This document shows positions 9,312 through 18,746 of a stretch of DNA of 64,000 nt, one piece after another. The notes under the pieces were generated by a model, which saw only the letters and a program-made list of their open reading frames with translations, did not search any database and was not told the origin of the DNA. Position numbers and translations under genes: made by a program. Numbering within the stretch: the stretch's first letter is position 1; each line of letters opens with the position of its first letter. Source of the stretch: Polaribacter vadi (GTDB lineage: Bacteria > Bacteroidota > Bacteroidia > Flavobacteriales > Flavobacteriaceae); assembly GCF_001761365.1 (NCBI RefSeq), contig NZ_CP017477.1:1672501-1736500 (forward strand). Reading direction: 5' to 3'.

Positions 9312-11219
9312 ATGGCACAAACAATAGCACACAGTCTTTTTACAGAATTTGATATTAATTTATTTAAAGGAGGAAAACATTATCGTTTATACGAAAAATT
9401 TGGTTCGCACATTATCACTGTAGATGGTGTTAAAGGAACCTATTTTGCTGTTTGGGCTCCAAGTGCAAAATCAGTATCCGTAATTGGCGATTTTAATTTT
9501 TGGTTAGAAGGCGAACATCATTTAAATGTACGTTGGGATGGAAGTGGTATTTGGGAAGGTTTTATTCCTGAAGTTACAAAAGGCGCTATTTATAAATATA
9601 AAATACGTAATTCTAGCAATAACGTAACTACAGAAAAAGCAGATCCTTTTGCAAGAAGATGCGAACATCCTCCAAAAACAGCTTCACAAGTTTGGGAAGA
9701 TGATTATAAATGGACCGATAAAAAATGGATGAAAAACAGAAAGAAAAATAATGCGTTAGATGCGCCTTATGCTGTGTATGAAGTTCATTTAGGTTCTTGG
9801 AAAAAACAAATTGAAGAAAATAGGTTTTTAAGTTATAGAGAATTAGCAGACGATTTAGTGAAGTATGTAAAAGACATGAATTTTACACATGTAGAATTTA
9901 TGCCAATCATGGAATATCCTTATGACCCAAGTTGGGGATATCAATTAACAGGATATTTTGCACCAACATCTCGTTTTGGATATCCAGATGATTTTAAATT
10001 TTTGGTTGATAAATTTCACGAAGCTAGCATTGGAGTTTTATTAGATTGGGTTCCATCGCATTTTCCTTCAGACGATCATGGTTTAGGATTTTTTGATGGC
10101 TCACATTTATATGAACATCCAGACAGACGAAAGGGATATCACCAAGATTGGAAAAGTTTAATTTTTAATTATGGTAGAAACGAAATAAAAGCATTTTTAA
10201 TTAGTAATGCCATTTTTTGGTTAGATCAATATCATGCAGATGGTTTAAGAGTAGATGCTGTAGCATCGATGTTATTTTTAGATTATTCTAGAGAAGATGG
10301 TGAATGGGAACCAAATATGTTTGGAGGAAATGAATATTTAGAAGCCATCGATTTTATCAAAGAAATGAATGCTGCTGTATATGAATCTTTTCCTGATGTG
10401 CAAACTATTGCAGAAGAATCTACTTCTTTTCCAAAAGTTTCTAGACCCATTTACGATGGTGGTTTAGGTTTTGGCATGAAATGGATGATGGGTTGGATGC
10501 ATGATACTCTTGGGTATTTTCAGAAAGAAACTATTTATAGAAAACATCATCAAAATGAATTAACTTTTGGTTTAAATTACGCATTTTCAGAGAATTTTAT
10601 GTTGCCACTTTCTCATGATGAAGTTGTGTATGGTAAAAAATCGATTGTTGATAAAATGCCTGGTGATGAATGGCAAAAGTTCGCAAACTTGCGTTTATTA
10701 TATAGTTTTATGTACACACATCCAGGAACTAAATTATTGTTTCAAGGAAGTGAGTTTGGACAAACATCTGAATGGAATTTTAATGGAAGTTTAGATTGGC
10801 ATCTTTTGCAGTATGATGTTCATAAAGGTGCACAAAGTTTGGTCAAAGATTTAAATAAATTTTACAGCAAAGAACCAGCTTTATATCAAAAACAATTTTC
10901 TCATGAAGGTTTTGAGTGGATAGATCATGGAGATCATCAAAACTGTGTTATGACGTATATTAGAAAAGGTGAAAATGAAAAAGATAATATAATTATTATT
11001 CTAAATTTAACACCAGTTCCAAGAGAAAACTACAGAATTGGCTTGCCAAAAGCAGGAACTTTAAAAGAAGTTTTTAATAGTGATGATCAAAAATATTACG
11101 GAACAAGTAATTATAAAAACACCAAATTAACATCCGAAGAAAAAGAATGGAACAATAGAGAACATTCTGTTGAATTAAATTTACCTCCTTTAGGAATGTT
11201 AGCTTTTAAATTTAAATAA
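9312..11219 (+). CDS. glgB: 1,4-alpha-glucan branching enzyme
   Basis: GH13 (CBM48-containing) enzyme of 635 residues that introduces alpha-1,6 branches into glucan. CBM48 lies at about 25-115 (YFAVWAPSAKSVSVIGDFNFW), then the barrel with VHLGSWKK, MPIMEYPYDPSWGYQ, the nucleophile D315 in LRVDAVASML, the general acid/base E368 in TIAEESTSFP and LPLSHDEVVYGKKS; the C-terminal beta domain ends NLPPLGMLAFKFK. ATG 9312 starts 4 nt after the end of the maltokinase remnant, so the remnant's loss kept glgB in the glgA-glgC-glgE-glgB transcription unit. Confidence 0.97.
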   Translation: MAQTIAHSLFTEFDINLFKGGKHYRLYEKFGSHIITVDGVKGTYFAVWAPSAKSVSVIGDFNFWLEGEHHLNVRWDGSGIWEGFIPEVTKGAIYKYKIRNSSNNVTTEKADPFARRCEHPPKTASQVWEDDYKWTDKKWMKNRKKNNALDAPYAVYEVHLGSWKKQIEENRFLSYRELADDLVKYVKDMNFTHVEFMPIMEYPYDPSWGYQLTGYFAPTSRFGYPDDFKFLVDKFHEASIGVLLDWVPSHFPSDDHGLGFFDGSHLYEHPDRRKGYHQDWKSLIFNYGRNEIKAFLISNAIFWLDQYHADGLRVDAVASMLFLDYSREDGEWEPNMFGGNEYLEAIDFIKEMNAAVYESFPDVQTIAEESTSFPKVSRPIYDGGLGFGMKWMMGWMHDTLGYFQKETIYRKHHQNELTFGLNYAFSENFMLPLSHDEVVYGKKSIVDKMPGDEWQKFANLRLLYSFMYTHPGTKLLFQGSEFGQTSEWNFNGSLDWHLLQYDVHKGAQSLVKDLNKFYSKEPALYQKQFSHEGFEWIDHGDHQNCVMTYIRKGENEKDNIIIILNLTPVPRENYRIGLPKAGTLKEVFNSDDQKYYGTSNYKNTKLTSEEKEWNNREHSVELNLPPLGMLAFKFK

Positions 11220-11230
11220 TAACACATATT

Positions 11231-11262
11231 TTCTTACAAGGAAAAGTTTTTCCTTGTAAGAA
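11231..11262. repeat. 15-bp perfect inverted repeat after glgB
   Basis: TTCTTACAAGGAAAA (11231-11245) and its exact reverse complement (11248-11262) with a 2-nt centre. It stands 11 nt after the glgB stop, where a terminator is expected, but no T-run follows on either strand. It could be a rho-independent terminator without a U-tract, an mRNA-stabilising hairpin or a cruciform. Confidence 0.75.
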
Positions 11263-11486
11263 ATTAGTAATAAAAAGGTATTATTTTTTTATACTTCACA
11301 AAAAATAAGTTACTTTTTAAGACTTCAAAAATTCTTTTACCAATCATTAAAAGAAATCCTATTTAATTAATTTTTAAATAAATAAGCAATATTTTTGTAG
11401 TTGAAATTAAAATACTCGTAACATTTTCAATATATATAAATTGATAAATTCTACGATTATACACCTTAAATAAACAACCAAAATTT

Positions 11487-13892
11487 ATGATTGTTAATAC
11501 TGAATTAGAACAAAAAGGGAATTTATTCCCAACAGAAATAGTTAATTATAGAAAAGACGTAGATACTTTATATTTTACCACTAAAAATAATGTTGTTTTA
11601 CAAGTAACTGTTGTTAGAGATAGTGTTATTCGTTTTCGATACGCAACTTCAGGAAAATTTGAAAACGACTTTTCTTATGGAGTTACCATTCATGCATCAA
11701 GAGGATATAGCTTCTTAAAAGTAAATGAAGAAGAAACACATTATGTTATTAAGACATCAAAATTAATCTGTAAAGTAGAAAAATCAAGTTTACAAGTTAG
11801 TTTATATGATGCTATTGATAATAAATTAATTAATGAAGATGAAATTGGTTTTCATTGGGAAGAAAGCTATGAATTTGGTGGAGACATCGTAAAAATGAGT
11901 AAAACTTGCCAAAAGGCAGAAAGCTTTTATGGTTTAGGAGATAAGCCTGTAGAAGTGAATATGAAAGGAAAACGTTTTGAAAACTGGGCAACAGACTCGT
12001 ATGCCTTTGGTAAAAATACAGATCCTATTTATAAGGCGATTCCTTTTTATACAGCCATTCAGAATAATAAATCTTATGGTATTTTCTTTGATAATACCTT
12101 TAAAACTTCTTTCGATTTTGCTCATGAAAGAAGAAATGTAACTAGTTTTTGGGCACAAGGTGGTGAAATGAATTACTATTTCATTTACGGGCCAAAAATG
12201 GAAGATGTTGTTAAAAATTATACAGATTTAACAGGAAAACCTCACAATATGCCTCCACTTTGGGCTTTAGGTTTTCATCAATGTAAATGGAGTTATTATC
12301 CAGAAAGTAATGTAAAAGAAGTTACTAGAACGTTTAGAGATTTACAAATTCCTTGTGATGCTATCTATTTAGATATCGATTATATGGATGGTTTTAGATG
12401 TTTTACTTGGGATAAAAATTATTTTCCTGACCCAAAAAGAATGGTTCAAGAATTAGAAGACGATGGTTTTAAAACTGTGGTTATTATAGATCCAGGAATT
12501 AAAATTGATTTAGAATATGATGTTTTTAAAGAAGCATTAGATAAAGATTATTTCTGTAAACGTGCAGATGGCCCATATATGAAAGGTAAAGTTTGGCCTG
12601 GAGAATGTTATTTTCCAGATTATACAAAACCAGAAGTTAGAGAATGGTGGTCTGGTTTATTTAAAGAATTAATTGAAGATATTGGTGTAAAAGGTGTATG
12701 GAATGATATGAATGAGCCAGCTGTAATGGATGTTCCTAACAAATCTTTTCCAGATGACGTTCGTCATGATTATGATGGCAATCCTTGTTCTCATAGAAAA
12801 GCACATAACATTTATGGAACGCAAATGGCACGTTCAACCTATCATGGTTTAAAGAAATATGCGTATCCAAAAAGACCTTTTGTAATTACAAGATCTGCAT
12901 ATTCTGGAGCACAAAGATATACCTCAACTTGGTTTGGAGATAATGTTGCAACTTGGGAGCATTTAGCCATTGCAAATAATCAAGCCCAAAGAATGGCAAT
13001 GTCTGGTTTTTCTTTTGCAGGATCTGATATTGGTGGTTTTGCAGAACAACCTCAAGGAGAATTATTCGCAAGATGGATTCAATTAGGTGTTTTTCACGCT
13101 TTTTGTAGAGTGCATTCTTCTGGAGATCATGGAGATCAAGAACCTTGGGTTTTTGGAGAAGAAATTACAGATATCGTAAGAAAATTCGTAGAATTAAGAT
13201 ATCAATTATTACCTTATTTATACACTGCTTTTTGGAATCATATTAATAATGGAACTCCAATTTTAAAGTCTTTGGTTTTATTTGATCAAGAAGATGTACA
13301 TACACATTATAGAAGTGATGAGTTTGTGTATGGTGACCATATTTTAGTTTGCCCAATTCAAGAGCCAAATGCTAAAGGAAGAAGAATGTATATTCCTAGA
13401 GGTAATTGGTATAACCTTTGGACAGATGAAGTTGTAGAAGGTGGAAAAGAAATGTGGGTAGATGCTGAACTAGATAGCATGCCAATTTTTATTAAAGAAG
13501 GTGCAGTTATTCCTAAATATCCAGTACAACAATATGTTGGCGAAAAAGATTTTGATGAAGTTACTTTAGATGTTTATTATAAATTAGGTAAAGAAAAATC
13601 TGAATTATATGATGATGCTCATGATGGCTATGATTATAAAAAAGGTAGATATAGTTTACGTAACTTTAAATTAACAGGTAAAAAGAAAGAATTTATATTA
13701 CAACAATTCAAAGAAGGTACATACAGTGCACCTTATACTAAATTCAAAATTGTATTACATAATTTGCCTTTTTCTATTACATCTATTCAAATTGATAATG
13801 TAGAAGTTGAATTAGATAAGTCTAATTCAAATACATCTCAATGTATAACTGTAGATAAAGAATTTACAGAATTACATTTATTTGGTAAATAA
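11487..13892 (+). CDS. GH31 family alpha-glucosidase
   Basis: 801 residues, no signal peptide, so cytoplasmic. GH31 barrel with the N-terminal beta-sandwich (about 20-240), the catalytic nucleophile D407 in WNDMNEPAVM and the acid/base D485 in STWFGDNVATWEHL, plus YHQ-type substrate elements (GFHQCKWSYYPES, DIDYMDGFRCFTWD). Members release glucose from the non-reducing end of alpha-glucosides; placed after the glucan synthesis genes it probably degrades the stored or imported glucan, but it has its own 267-bp upstream region and a TATTTTTG -7-like element at 11390-11397, so it can be expressed separately. Confidence 0.95.
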   Translation: MIVNTELEQKGNLFPTEIVNYRKDVDTLYFTTKNNVVLQVTVVRDSVIRFRYATSGKFENDFSYGVTIHASRGYSFLKVNEEETHYVIKTSKLICKVEKSSLQVSLYDAIDNKLINEDEIGFHWEESYEFGGDIVKMSKTCQKAESFYGLGDKPVEVNMKGKRFENWATDSYAFGKNTDPIYKAIPFYTAIQNNKSYGIFFDNTFKTSFDFAHERRNVTSFWAQGGEMNYYFIYGPKMEDVVKNYTDLTGKPHNMPPLWALGFHQCKWSYYPESNVKEVTRTFRDLQIPCDAIYLDIDYMDGFRCFTWDKNYFPDPKRMVQELEDDGFKTVVIIDPGIKIDLEYDVFKEALDKDYFCKRADGPYMKGKVWPGECYFPDYTKPEVREWWSGLFKELIEDIGVKGVWNDMNEPAVMDVPNKSFPDDVRHDYDGNPCSHRKAHNIYGTQMARSTYHGLKKYAYPKRPFVITRSAYSGAQRYTSTWFGDNVATWEHLAIANNQAQRMAMSGFSFAGSDIGGFAEQPQGELFARWIQLGVFHAFCRVHSSGDHGDQEPWVFGEEITDIVRKFVELRYQLLPYLYTAFWNHINNGTPILKSLVLFDQEDVHTHYRSDEFVYGDHILVCPIQEPNAKGRRMYIPRGNWYNLWTDEVVEGGKEMWVDAELDSMPIFIKEGAVIPKYPVQQYVGEKDFDEVTLDVYYKLGKEKSELYDDAHDGYDYKKGRYSLRNFKLTGKKKEFILQQFKEGTYSAPYTKFKIVLHNLPFSITSIQIDNVEVELDKSNSNTSQCITVDKEFTELHLFGK

Positions 13893-13917
13893 ATAATATA
13901 AAAATGTTTTAATATTC

Positions 13918-13950
13918 AAAGAGCCTTTCTATTATAGAAAGGCTCTTTTA
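13918..13950 (+). terminator. Intrinsic terminator after the GH31 gene
   Basis: 14-bp stem AAAGAGCCTTTCTA (13918-13931) / TAGAAAGGCTCTTT (13935-13948), loop TTA, then TTATTTT. The left arm is preceded by A residues, so it may also end transcription of the small minus-strand gene beginning at 14156. Confidence 0.85.
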
Positions 13951-14006
13951 TTTTAGAAAATAATTTAAAATTGATTATTTTAAATTTATTGATATTATTA
14001 GTTTAA

Positions 14007-14156
14007 TTATTTGCTCTTACTTTTTAGTTTTTTACTGTCTTTACCAGACTTATATGCTAAGGCTAATAAAGCAACTTCTACTAAAAGTAGTGCTATTTTT
14101 AATTTTTTATTTTTACTTACTGCAGCTGTTAAGCCTAATATTTTTGTAGCAATCAT
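14007..14156 (-). CDS. Small basic membrane protein
   Basis: 49 residues if started at the ATG at 14156. It has a hydrophobic helix LKIALLLVEVALLALAY and a Lys/Ser-rich tail (KDSKKLKSKSK), the make-up of a genuine small membrane protein. An ATG 45 nt further upstream (14201) is in frame, but a TATCTTTG -7-like promoter element lies between the two on this strand (14185-14178), which favours the shorter form. The opposite strand also has an open frame, of low-complexity hydrophobic content, which I regard as the shadow. No function can be proposed. Confidence 0.5.
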   Translation of the reverse strand: MIATKILGLTAAVSKNKKLKIALLLVEVALLALAYKSGKDSKKLKSKSK

Positions 14157-14280
14157 AATGTTTAGTTTTTGTTTACTCAAAGATATTATAGAATCAATCA
14201 TTAAATTAGTTCAAACCATTTAAAGAGTAACTCAAATAATTTAGACTTAAATTTTAAGTTATTAAAAAGCTAACATAAAA

Positions 14281-14304
14281 AAATCCAGCTTAAAAGCTGG
14301 ATTT
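14281..14304 (-). terminator. Intrinsic terminator of the RluB-type gene
   Basis: 11-bp palindromic stem AAATCCAGCTT / AAGCTGGATTT (14281-14291, 14294-14304) followed on the minus strand by a T-run (the A-run at 14277-14283). It sits 7 nt past the stop codon of the pseudouridine synthase. Confidence 0.85.
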
Positions 14305-14310
14305 CTATAA

Positions 14311-15189
14311 TTATTTCATCATTTGAAGATTATTCACTTCTAAATTTGTAAGCTCTCTCCATCTTCCTCTTGGTAAGTTTTTCTTAGTTAATTCAGCAAA
14401 AATAACTCTATCTAGTTTATTTACTTTGTAACCTACGTGTTCAAATATTTTACGAACAATTCTATTTCTACCAGAATGAATTTCGATACCAATTTCAGTT
14501 TTTGGCTCTCCATTAACATAAGAAACTGCATCAATAAATACTTTTTTACCTTCAATAACAACTTCTCCTCGTAATTTTTCTAAATCTCTTAATTCTAATT
14601 TCTTATCTAGAGAAGCGTGGTATAATTTACGAACATTATGTTTTGGATGTGTTAACTTTTTAGCTAAATCGCCATCATTAGTAAATAATAATAAACCAGT
14701 TGTGTTTCTATCTAAACGTCCAACAGGATAAATACGTTCTTTAGATGCATTGGCAATCAGCTCCATAACAGTTTTTCGACCACGATCATCTTCCATGGTT
14801 GTAATATAGTTTTTAGGCTTATTTAACAACACATATTTCTTTTGTTCAGGTGTAATTGAAGTTCCATCAAATTGAACAATATCATCAGGTTGCACTTTGT
14901 AACCCATTTCTGTAACCAACTTTCCATTTACTTGCACACTACCATGCTCTATATAAGTATCTGCTTCTCTACGTGAGCAAATTCCAGAATTGGCAATGTA
15001 TTTATTTAAACGAATTCCTGAAGTTTCATCAGAAGTTTTATTGGGAGTTATTTTTTTGAATTCCTTTTTTACAGTTTTCTTGTCTAAAGGTTTTCTACTA
15101 AGCGGTTTTTTGCTTTGTGGCTTTCTGCTTAAAGGTGTACTTTTTTTACCATCTTGTCGTCTTCTCGACGAGTTTTTATTTGATTCCAT
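14311..15189 (-). CDS. rluB: 23S rRNA pseudouridine synthase, RluB/RsuA family
   Basis: Isomerises a uridine of rRNA (position 2605 by family, or a 16S site if RsuA-like). An unusual 60-residue basic N-terminal tail rich in S-R-K-P (LSRKPQSKKPLSRKPLDKK) precedes an S4 RNA-binding domain (RLNKYIANSGICSRREAD) and the catalytic domain with the Asp motif GRLDRNTTGLLLFTNDGD. The start at 15189 (MESNKN) was chosen because the alternative TTG at 15207 lies inside the -7 promoter box TACCTTTG and could not be transcribed. The tail is typical of Bacteroidota and probably contacts the ribosome. Confidence 0.93.
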   Translation of the reverse strand: MESNKNSSRRRQDGKKSTPLSRKPQSKKPLSRKPLDKKTVKKEFKKITPNKTSDETSGIRLNKYIANSGICSRREADTYIEHGSVQVNGKLVTEMGYKVQPDDIVQFDGTSITPEQKKYVLLNKPKNYITTMEDDRGRKTVMELIANASKERIYPVGRLDRNTTGLLLFTNDGDLAKKLTHPKHNVRKLYHASLDKKLELRDLEKLRGEVVIEGKKVFIDAVSYVNGEPKTEIGIEIHSGRNRIVRKIFEHVGYKVNKLDRVIFAELTKKNLPRGRWRELTNLEVNNLQMMK

Positions 15190-15204
15190 TATAATAAATT
15201 TTTG

Positions 15205-15234
15205 CAAAGGTACTCAAATTGCAAATTAATTCAA
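15205..15234 (-). promoter_or_regulatory. Promoter of the RluB-type gene
   Basis: On the minus strand TTG (15234-15232), 19 nt, TACCTTTG (15212-15205): an exact Bacteroidota promoter. It overlaps the last codons of the upstream UbiA gene and shows that the pseudouridine synthase has its own promoter and starts at the ATG at 15189. Confidence 0.75.
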
Positions 15235-16128
15235 TCTCTCAATTACTTTTTCTAATAATAAAGATGTATCAATAAAAACAAGACAAAAAACACCTATTAA
15301 AAGTAGTATTTTTAATACGTTATGTAAAAATCGGTATTGGTTTCTTTCTGTTGATTTCCAAAGATAAAAAGCCAGAAATAATAAAGAAACTATTGCAAAG
15401 TAAAAATAATACTTCATATAACTTAATGCTGGATATTGAAACAGAAAAAAAATTGGAATTAAAGTTAAAAATAATAATAAAATAGAAAGTTGTTTTGTCT
15501 TTTTCTCACCATACACAATAGGAAATGTATCATAATTGTTGGCAATTGCACCTTTCATATTCTGTAAATCTTTGATTAATTCTCGAACCATAATCACTAG
15601 AAAAAGAAAAATAGCGTGGATAAAAATAATATCTGAAAAGTTTTTGTAATACACAAAAATAACAAAGAAAGGCATTAACGTTAATGAAGTTGCAGAAATT
15701 AGCCCCGTAAATGGATATTTTTTTAACTTATGAGAATAGAACCAAATACCAAAAATATACACTGCAAAAAACAAACCTGCTTTCCAAGAAACAAAAAAAC
15801 CAAAAAGAAAGCCGACAAAATTCAGAAAAAAGTAAAGCCTTAATTTTGTTTCTTGACGCACATAATTATCCAAACCTGTTTTTAAAGGTCTGTTAATTCT
15901 ATCTACTTTATCATCATAAAAATTATTGATAATATAACCAGCTGCAACCACACAAACAGTTGCTAGTACAATATAATGTAGATGAAGATCAAAAATTACG
16001 TGAGAAATTGATTTTTCTGGAGAAAATATAAAAATCGATGCCAAATACTGAGCAAAGATTAAAACAAGAATGTTATAACCTCTAACAACAGATATTAGAC
16101 TAAATGCTTTTTTAAGAAACGTCTTCAT
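15226..16128 (-). CDS. UbiA-family prenyltransferase
   Basis: 300 residues, about eight or nine transmembrane helices. The first Asp-rich prenyl-diphosphate site is NNFYDDKVDRINRP; the second conserved loop is represented by RELIKDLQNMKGA. UbiA enzymes attach isoprenoid chains to aromatic or glycerol-phosphate acceptors in the membrane. Flavobacterial members are often called geranylgeranylglycerol-phosphate geranylgeranyltransferase, but the acceptor is unproven. It starts 29 nt after the end of the mevalonate kinase gene on the same strand, linking it to isoprenoid supply. Confidence 0.9.
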   Translation of the reverse strand: MKTFLKKAFSLISVVRGYNILVLIFAQYLASIFIFSPEKSISHVIFDLHLHYIVLATVCVVAAGYIINNFYDDKVDRINRPLKTGLDNYVRQETKLRLYFFLNFVGFLFGFFVSWKAGLFFAVYIFGIWFYSHKLKKYPFTGLISATSLTLMPFFVIFVYYKNFSDIIFIHAIFLFLVIMVRELIKDLQNMKGAIANNYDTFPIVYGEKKTKQLSILLLFLTLIPIFFLFQYPALSYMKYYFYFAIVSLLFLAFYLWKSTERNQYRFLHNVLKILLLIGVFCLVFIDTSLLLEKVIERLN

Positions 16129-16157
16129 TTGTGGGAAGAACTAGTAAGAGAGATTTG

Positions 16158-17084
16158 TTAGAATCTATAGACCAACTCTAATTTATAATCTTTTAAACTT
16201 TCTTGTGCTTTTTTATAATTTTCAGTAAATCCTAAAATATAACCTCCACCTCCAGAACCACAAAGCTTTAAATAATAATCGTTAGTTGCAATTCCATTTT
16301 CCCAAACTTTATGAAAAGCATCAGGAATCATTGGTTTAAAATTCTTTAGAACAACTTTTGATAAACTTTTTACGTTACCAAATAAAGATTTTACATCACC
16401 TTGAAGAAAATTTTCTATACAAGCATCTGTGTGTAAAGCAAATTCTTCGCTAATCATTTTTCTAAAACCTTCGTTTTTCATCTTATTCATAAAGATGTTT
16501 ACCATAGGTTCTGTTTCACCAACTTGTTCAGAATCTAATAAAAAAACAGCTCCTTTTCCCTTTTTTTGAGACGGAATTCCTGCAGGTTCTATATTTTCTT
16601 TAGAGTTGATTAAAATTGGTAAACTTAAATAAGAATTTAAAGGATCTAAACCAGAACTTTTTCCGTGAAAAAAAGATTCCATTAAAGAGAATATTTCCTT
16701 TAATTTCAATAATTTTTCTCTAGTTAAATTCTCTAAAACTGTAATTTTATCATCAGCATAATTATCATAGATAGATGCTACCAAAGCTCCAGAACTTCCA
16801 ACTCCATATCCTTGTGGAATAGAAGAATCGAAATACATTCCGTTTTCTAAATCTTTTTTAAAAGCCTCTAAATTAAAAGAAACCACATCTGAATTTAAAC
16901 TAGCAATATGATTGTAAAATTTATATAAATTTTCGTTGGATTTTTTTGAAATCCCTTCTAAATTTTTTGAAGTTTTTAAAGCGCCTCTATACGCATTAAA
17001 TGGAATTGCTAAACCTTTAGAATCTTTGATAATTCCATATTCTCCAAACAATAGGATTTTAGCGTAAAAAAGTGGTCCTTTCAT
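16158..17084 (-). CDS. Mevalonate kinase-like GHMP kinase
   Basis: 308 residues from ATG 17084. GHMP kinase with KILLFGEYGII at the N terminus, the ATP-binding motif PQGYGVGSSGALVASIYD and the C-terminal CGSGGGGYILGF loop. It phosphorylates mevalonate (family inference supported by neighbouring mevalonate genes). A longer form starting with TTG at 17108 is unlikely because that TTG is part of a TATTTTTG -7 element (17113-17106). The E of GEYG and the HGKSSGLDPLNSY stretch match bacterial mevalonate kinases. Confidence 0.88.
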   Translation of the reverse strand: MKGPLFYAKILLFGEYGIIKDSKGLAIPFNAYRGALKTSKNLEGISKKSNENLYKFYNHIASLNSDVVSFNLEAFKKDLENGMYFDSSIPQGYGVGSSGALVASIYDNYADDKITVLENLTREKLLKLKEIFSLMESFFHGKSSGLDPLNSYLSLPILINSKENIEPAGIPSQKKGKGAVFLLDSEQVGETEPMVNIFMNKMKNEGFRKMISEEFALHTDACIENFLQGDVKSLFGNVKSLSKVVLKNFKPMIPDAFHKVWENGIATNDYYLKLCGSGGGGYILGFTENYKKAQESLKDYKLELVYRF

Positions 17085-17200
17085 TTTCTTTTTCAATATA
17101 TATAACAAAAATACGAATAAATAATTAATTGGTAATTTGTAGTGAATGCTTTTGCTTTATTTTATTAAAAAGTTTAACTAAAATAGGTTCTCTAAAAAAG

Positions 17201-17602
17201 TTAATCGTTTTTATAAAAAGTTTTCCAGACACCAACTTTTTCACCATTTTCATATTTGCCTTTCTCTTTTATTTTTCCGTTTTTATAATACGTTTTCCAA
17301 ATACCATCTTTTTCATTATTATGGTATCTACCAACAGTCATTAATTCTCCAGTTTCATAATACATCGAAAATGCACCTTCAGCTTTCCCTTTTATGGACG
17401 ATACTTCTTTAGCTTTTTTACCAGAAATATAATAATCAATTATCCATTCTTGTTTCGTTTTTTTTGATGAAATTGAACGATAATATACCGCATTTTCTTT
17501 GTCTGTTATATTCCAGTTTGCATCAAAATAAACTTTTCCTTGTGCTTTTGTAGCAAAAGAAAAGAGCATACAGATACCTATAATAAAACCTATTTTTTTC
17601 AT
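17201..17602 (-). CDS. Exported MORN/YwqK-repeat protein
   Basis: 133 residues with signal peptide (MKKIGFIIGICMLFSFATKAQG) and at least three copies of a 22-23-residue repeat of the form YYxxGxLMxxGxYxNxxKxGxWKxYYxNGKIKxKGKYxNGxKVG. These MORN-like repeats are named YwqK family antitoxin in databases, but the signal peptide argues for an envelope protein and there is no toxin gene nearby. Lies between mevalonate kinase and diphosphomevalonate decarboxylase, 11 nt after the latter. Confidence 0.8.
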   Translation of the reverse strand: MKKIGFIIGICMLFSFATKAQGKVYFDANWNITDKENAVYYRSISSKKTKQEWIIDYYISGKKAKEVSSIKGKAEGAFSMYYETGELMTVGRYHNNEKDGIWKTYYKNGKIKEKGKYENGEKVGVWKTFYKND

Positions 17603-17613
17603 AATATTATGTA

Positions 17614-18711
17614 TTAAAACTGTTTTGCACCAAAACCAACTTGATCACAAATATATTGATTATTATCACAATAAACAGCTAACTCACTATCTATAAACTT
17701 TTTAACACTTTGTTTTTCATTCTCTGGAAACAAAACATGCACATTAGCACCAGCATCTAAAGTAAAACAAATATTACTATTTTTTTCTTGGCGATATTCC
17801 CAAATTCTGTTGATAATTTCCAACGTGTTTGGTTTCATCAAAATAAAATAGGGATTGCTTGTTAACATCATTGCATGCAAAGTTAATGCTTCACTTTCTA
17901 CTAAATTGATAAATTCTTTGACGTTCCCTTCTTGCAAAATTGTAGACATTTTTGCCAAATTTTCATTGGCTTGCAAAAATCTGTTTTCGGCAAAAGGATG
18001 ATTGATCATTAAGTTATGACCAATGGTGCTTGAAACTTGTTTTTCACCTTTATCAACCAATAAAATTACATCTTGATAGTTTTCGAAAATAGAATCTACT
18101 TGATAAGGAAATTTTATACCAAATAAATCTGAACTTCCTTTAATTTCTGGATGATTTCCCCAAACAACTAAAGGGCCTTCTATACTTCTACTTGCAGAAC
18201 CTGAACCTAATCTTGCTAAAAAAGAGGCTTTTTTGTTGATGAATTCTGCTGATAAATTCGTTGAAATTTCATTTTCCAAGCTCATTAAACATCTTGCAAT
18301 GGCAGACAAACCACTTGCAGAAGAGGCAATTCCACTAGAATGTGGAAAAGAATTCTCTGAATAAATCGTCATTTTGTACTCATAAATATATGGACAATAA
18401 TCTTGAACGCGTTTAAAAAATTCTGCAATTTTAGGTTTGAATTCTTCTTTTTGTTTTCCTTCAAAAAACAAATCGAATGCTACAGTTTTAGATGCTGAAA
18501 CAAGTTCAGCATTCGATTTTCTTTGAAAATCGATACTAGTATTTGTATGACAATTGTTTAGCGTAAAACTAATCGAAGCATTTTTTGGAATTTGAGGATT
18601 GCTTTTTCCCCAATATTTTACCAAAGCAATATTACTTGGTGTCTGCCATTTAAATGTAGCTTTATCAATATATTTTAATGCCGATTTTACTAAAAACTGA
18701 TCTGTATTCAA
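17614..18711 (-). CDS. mvaD: Diphosphomevalonate decarboxylase
   Basis: 365 residues. GHMP-fold enzyme that decarboxylates mevalonate diphosphate to isopentenyl diphosphate. Diagnostic motifs are NIALVKYWGK near the N terminus, the phosphate loop FPHSSGIASSASGLSAIA, SRSIEGPLVVW and the C-terminal LDAGANVHVLFP. The family's bacterial members are 320-390 residues, so it is full length. Because phosphomevalonate decarboxylases share this fold, substrate choice (mono- or diphosphate) is not certain from sequence alone. Confidence 0.93.
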   Translation of the reverse strand: MNTDQFLVKSALKYIDKATFKWQTPSNIALVKYWGKSNPQIPKNASISFTLNNCHTNTSIDFQRKSNAELVSASKTVAFDLFFEGKQKEEFKPKIAEFFKRVQDYCPYIYEYKMTIYSENSFPHSSGIASSASGLSAIARCLMSLENEISTNLSAEFINKKASFLARLGSGSASRSIEGPLVVWGNHPEIKGSSDLFGIKFPYQVDSIFENYQDVILLVDKGEKQVSSTIGHNLMINHPFAENRFLQANENLAKMSTILQEGNVKEFINLVESEALTLHAMMLTSNPYFILMKPNTLEIINRIWEYRQEKNSNICFTLDAGANVHVLFPENEKQSVKKFIDSELAVYCDNNQYICDQVGFGAKQF

Positions 18712-18746
18712 GGTCTAAATATTTAAAAACAAAGATAAAGTTAAAA

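Noticed and set aside
14011..14223. Plus-strand frame of 70 codons overlapping the small membrane protein gene
   Set aside because: Translation is a low-complexity hydrophobic string; the minus strand gives a sensible helix with a basic tail and a -7-like box, so the plus frame is the shadow.
17201..17602. MORN-repeat protein as an antitoxin, following the YwqK family name
   Set aside because: It has a signal peptide and no toxin gene beside it, so a toxin-antitoxin role is not supported.
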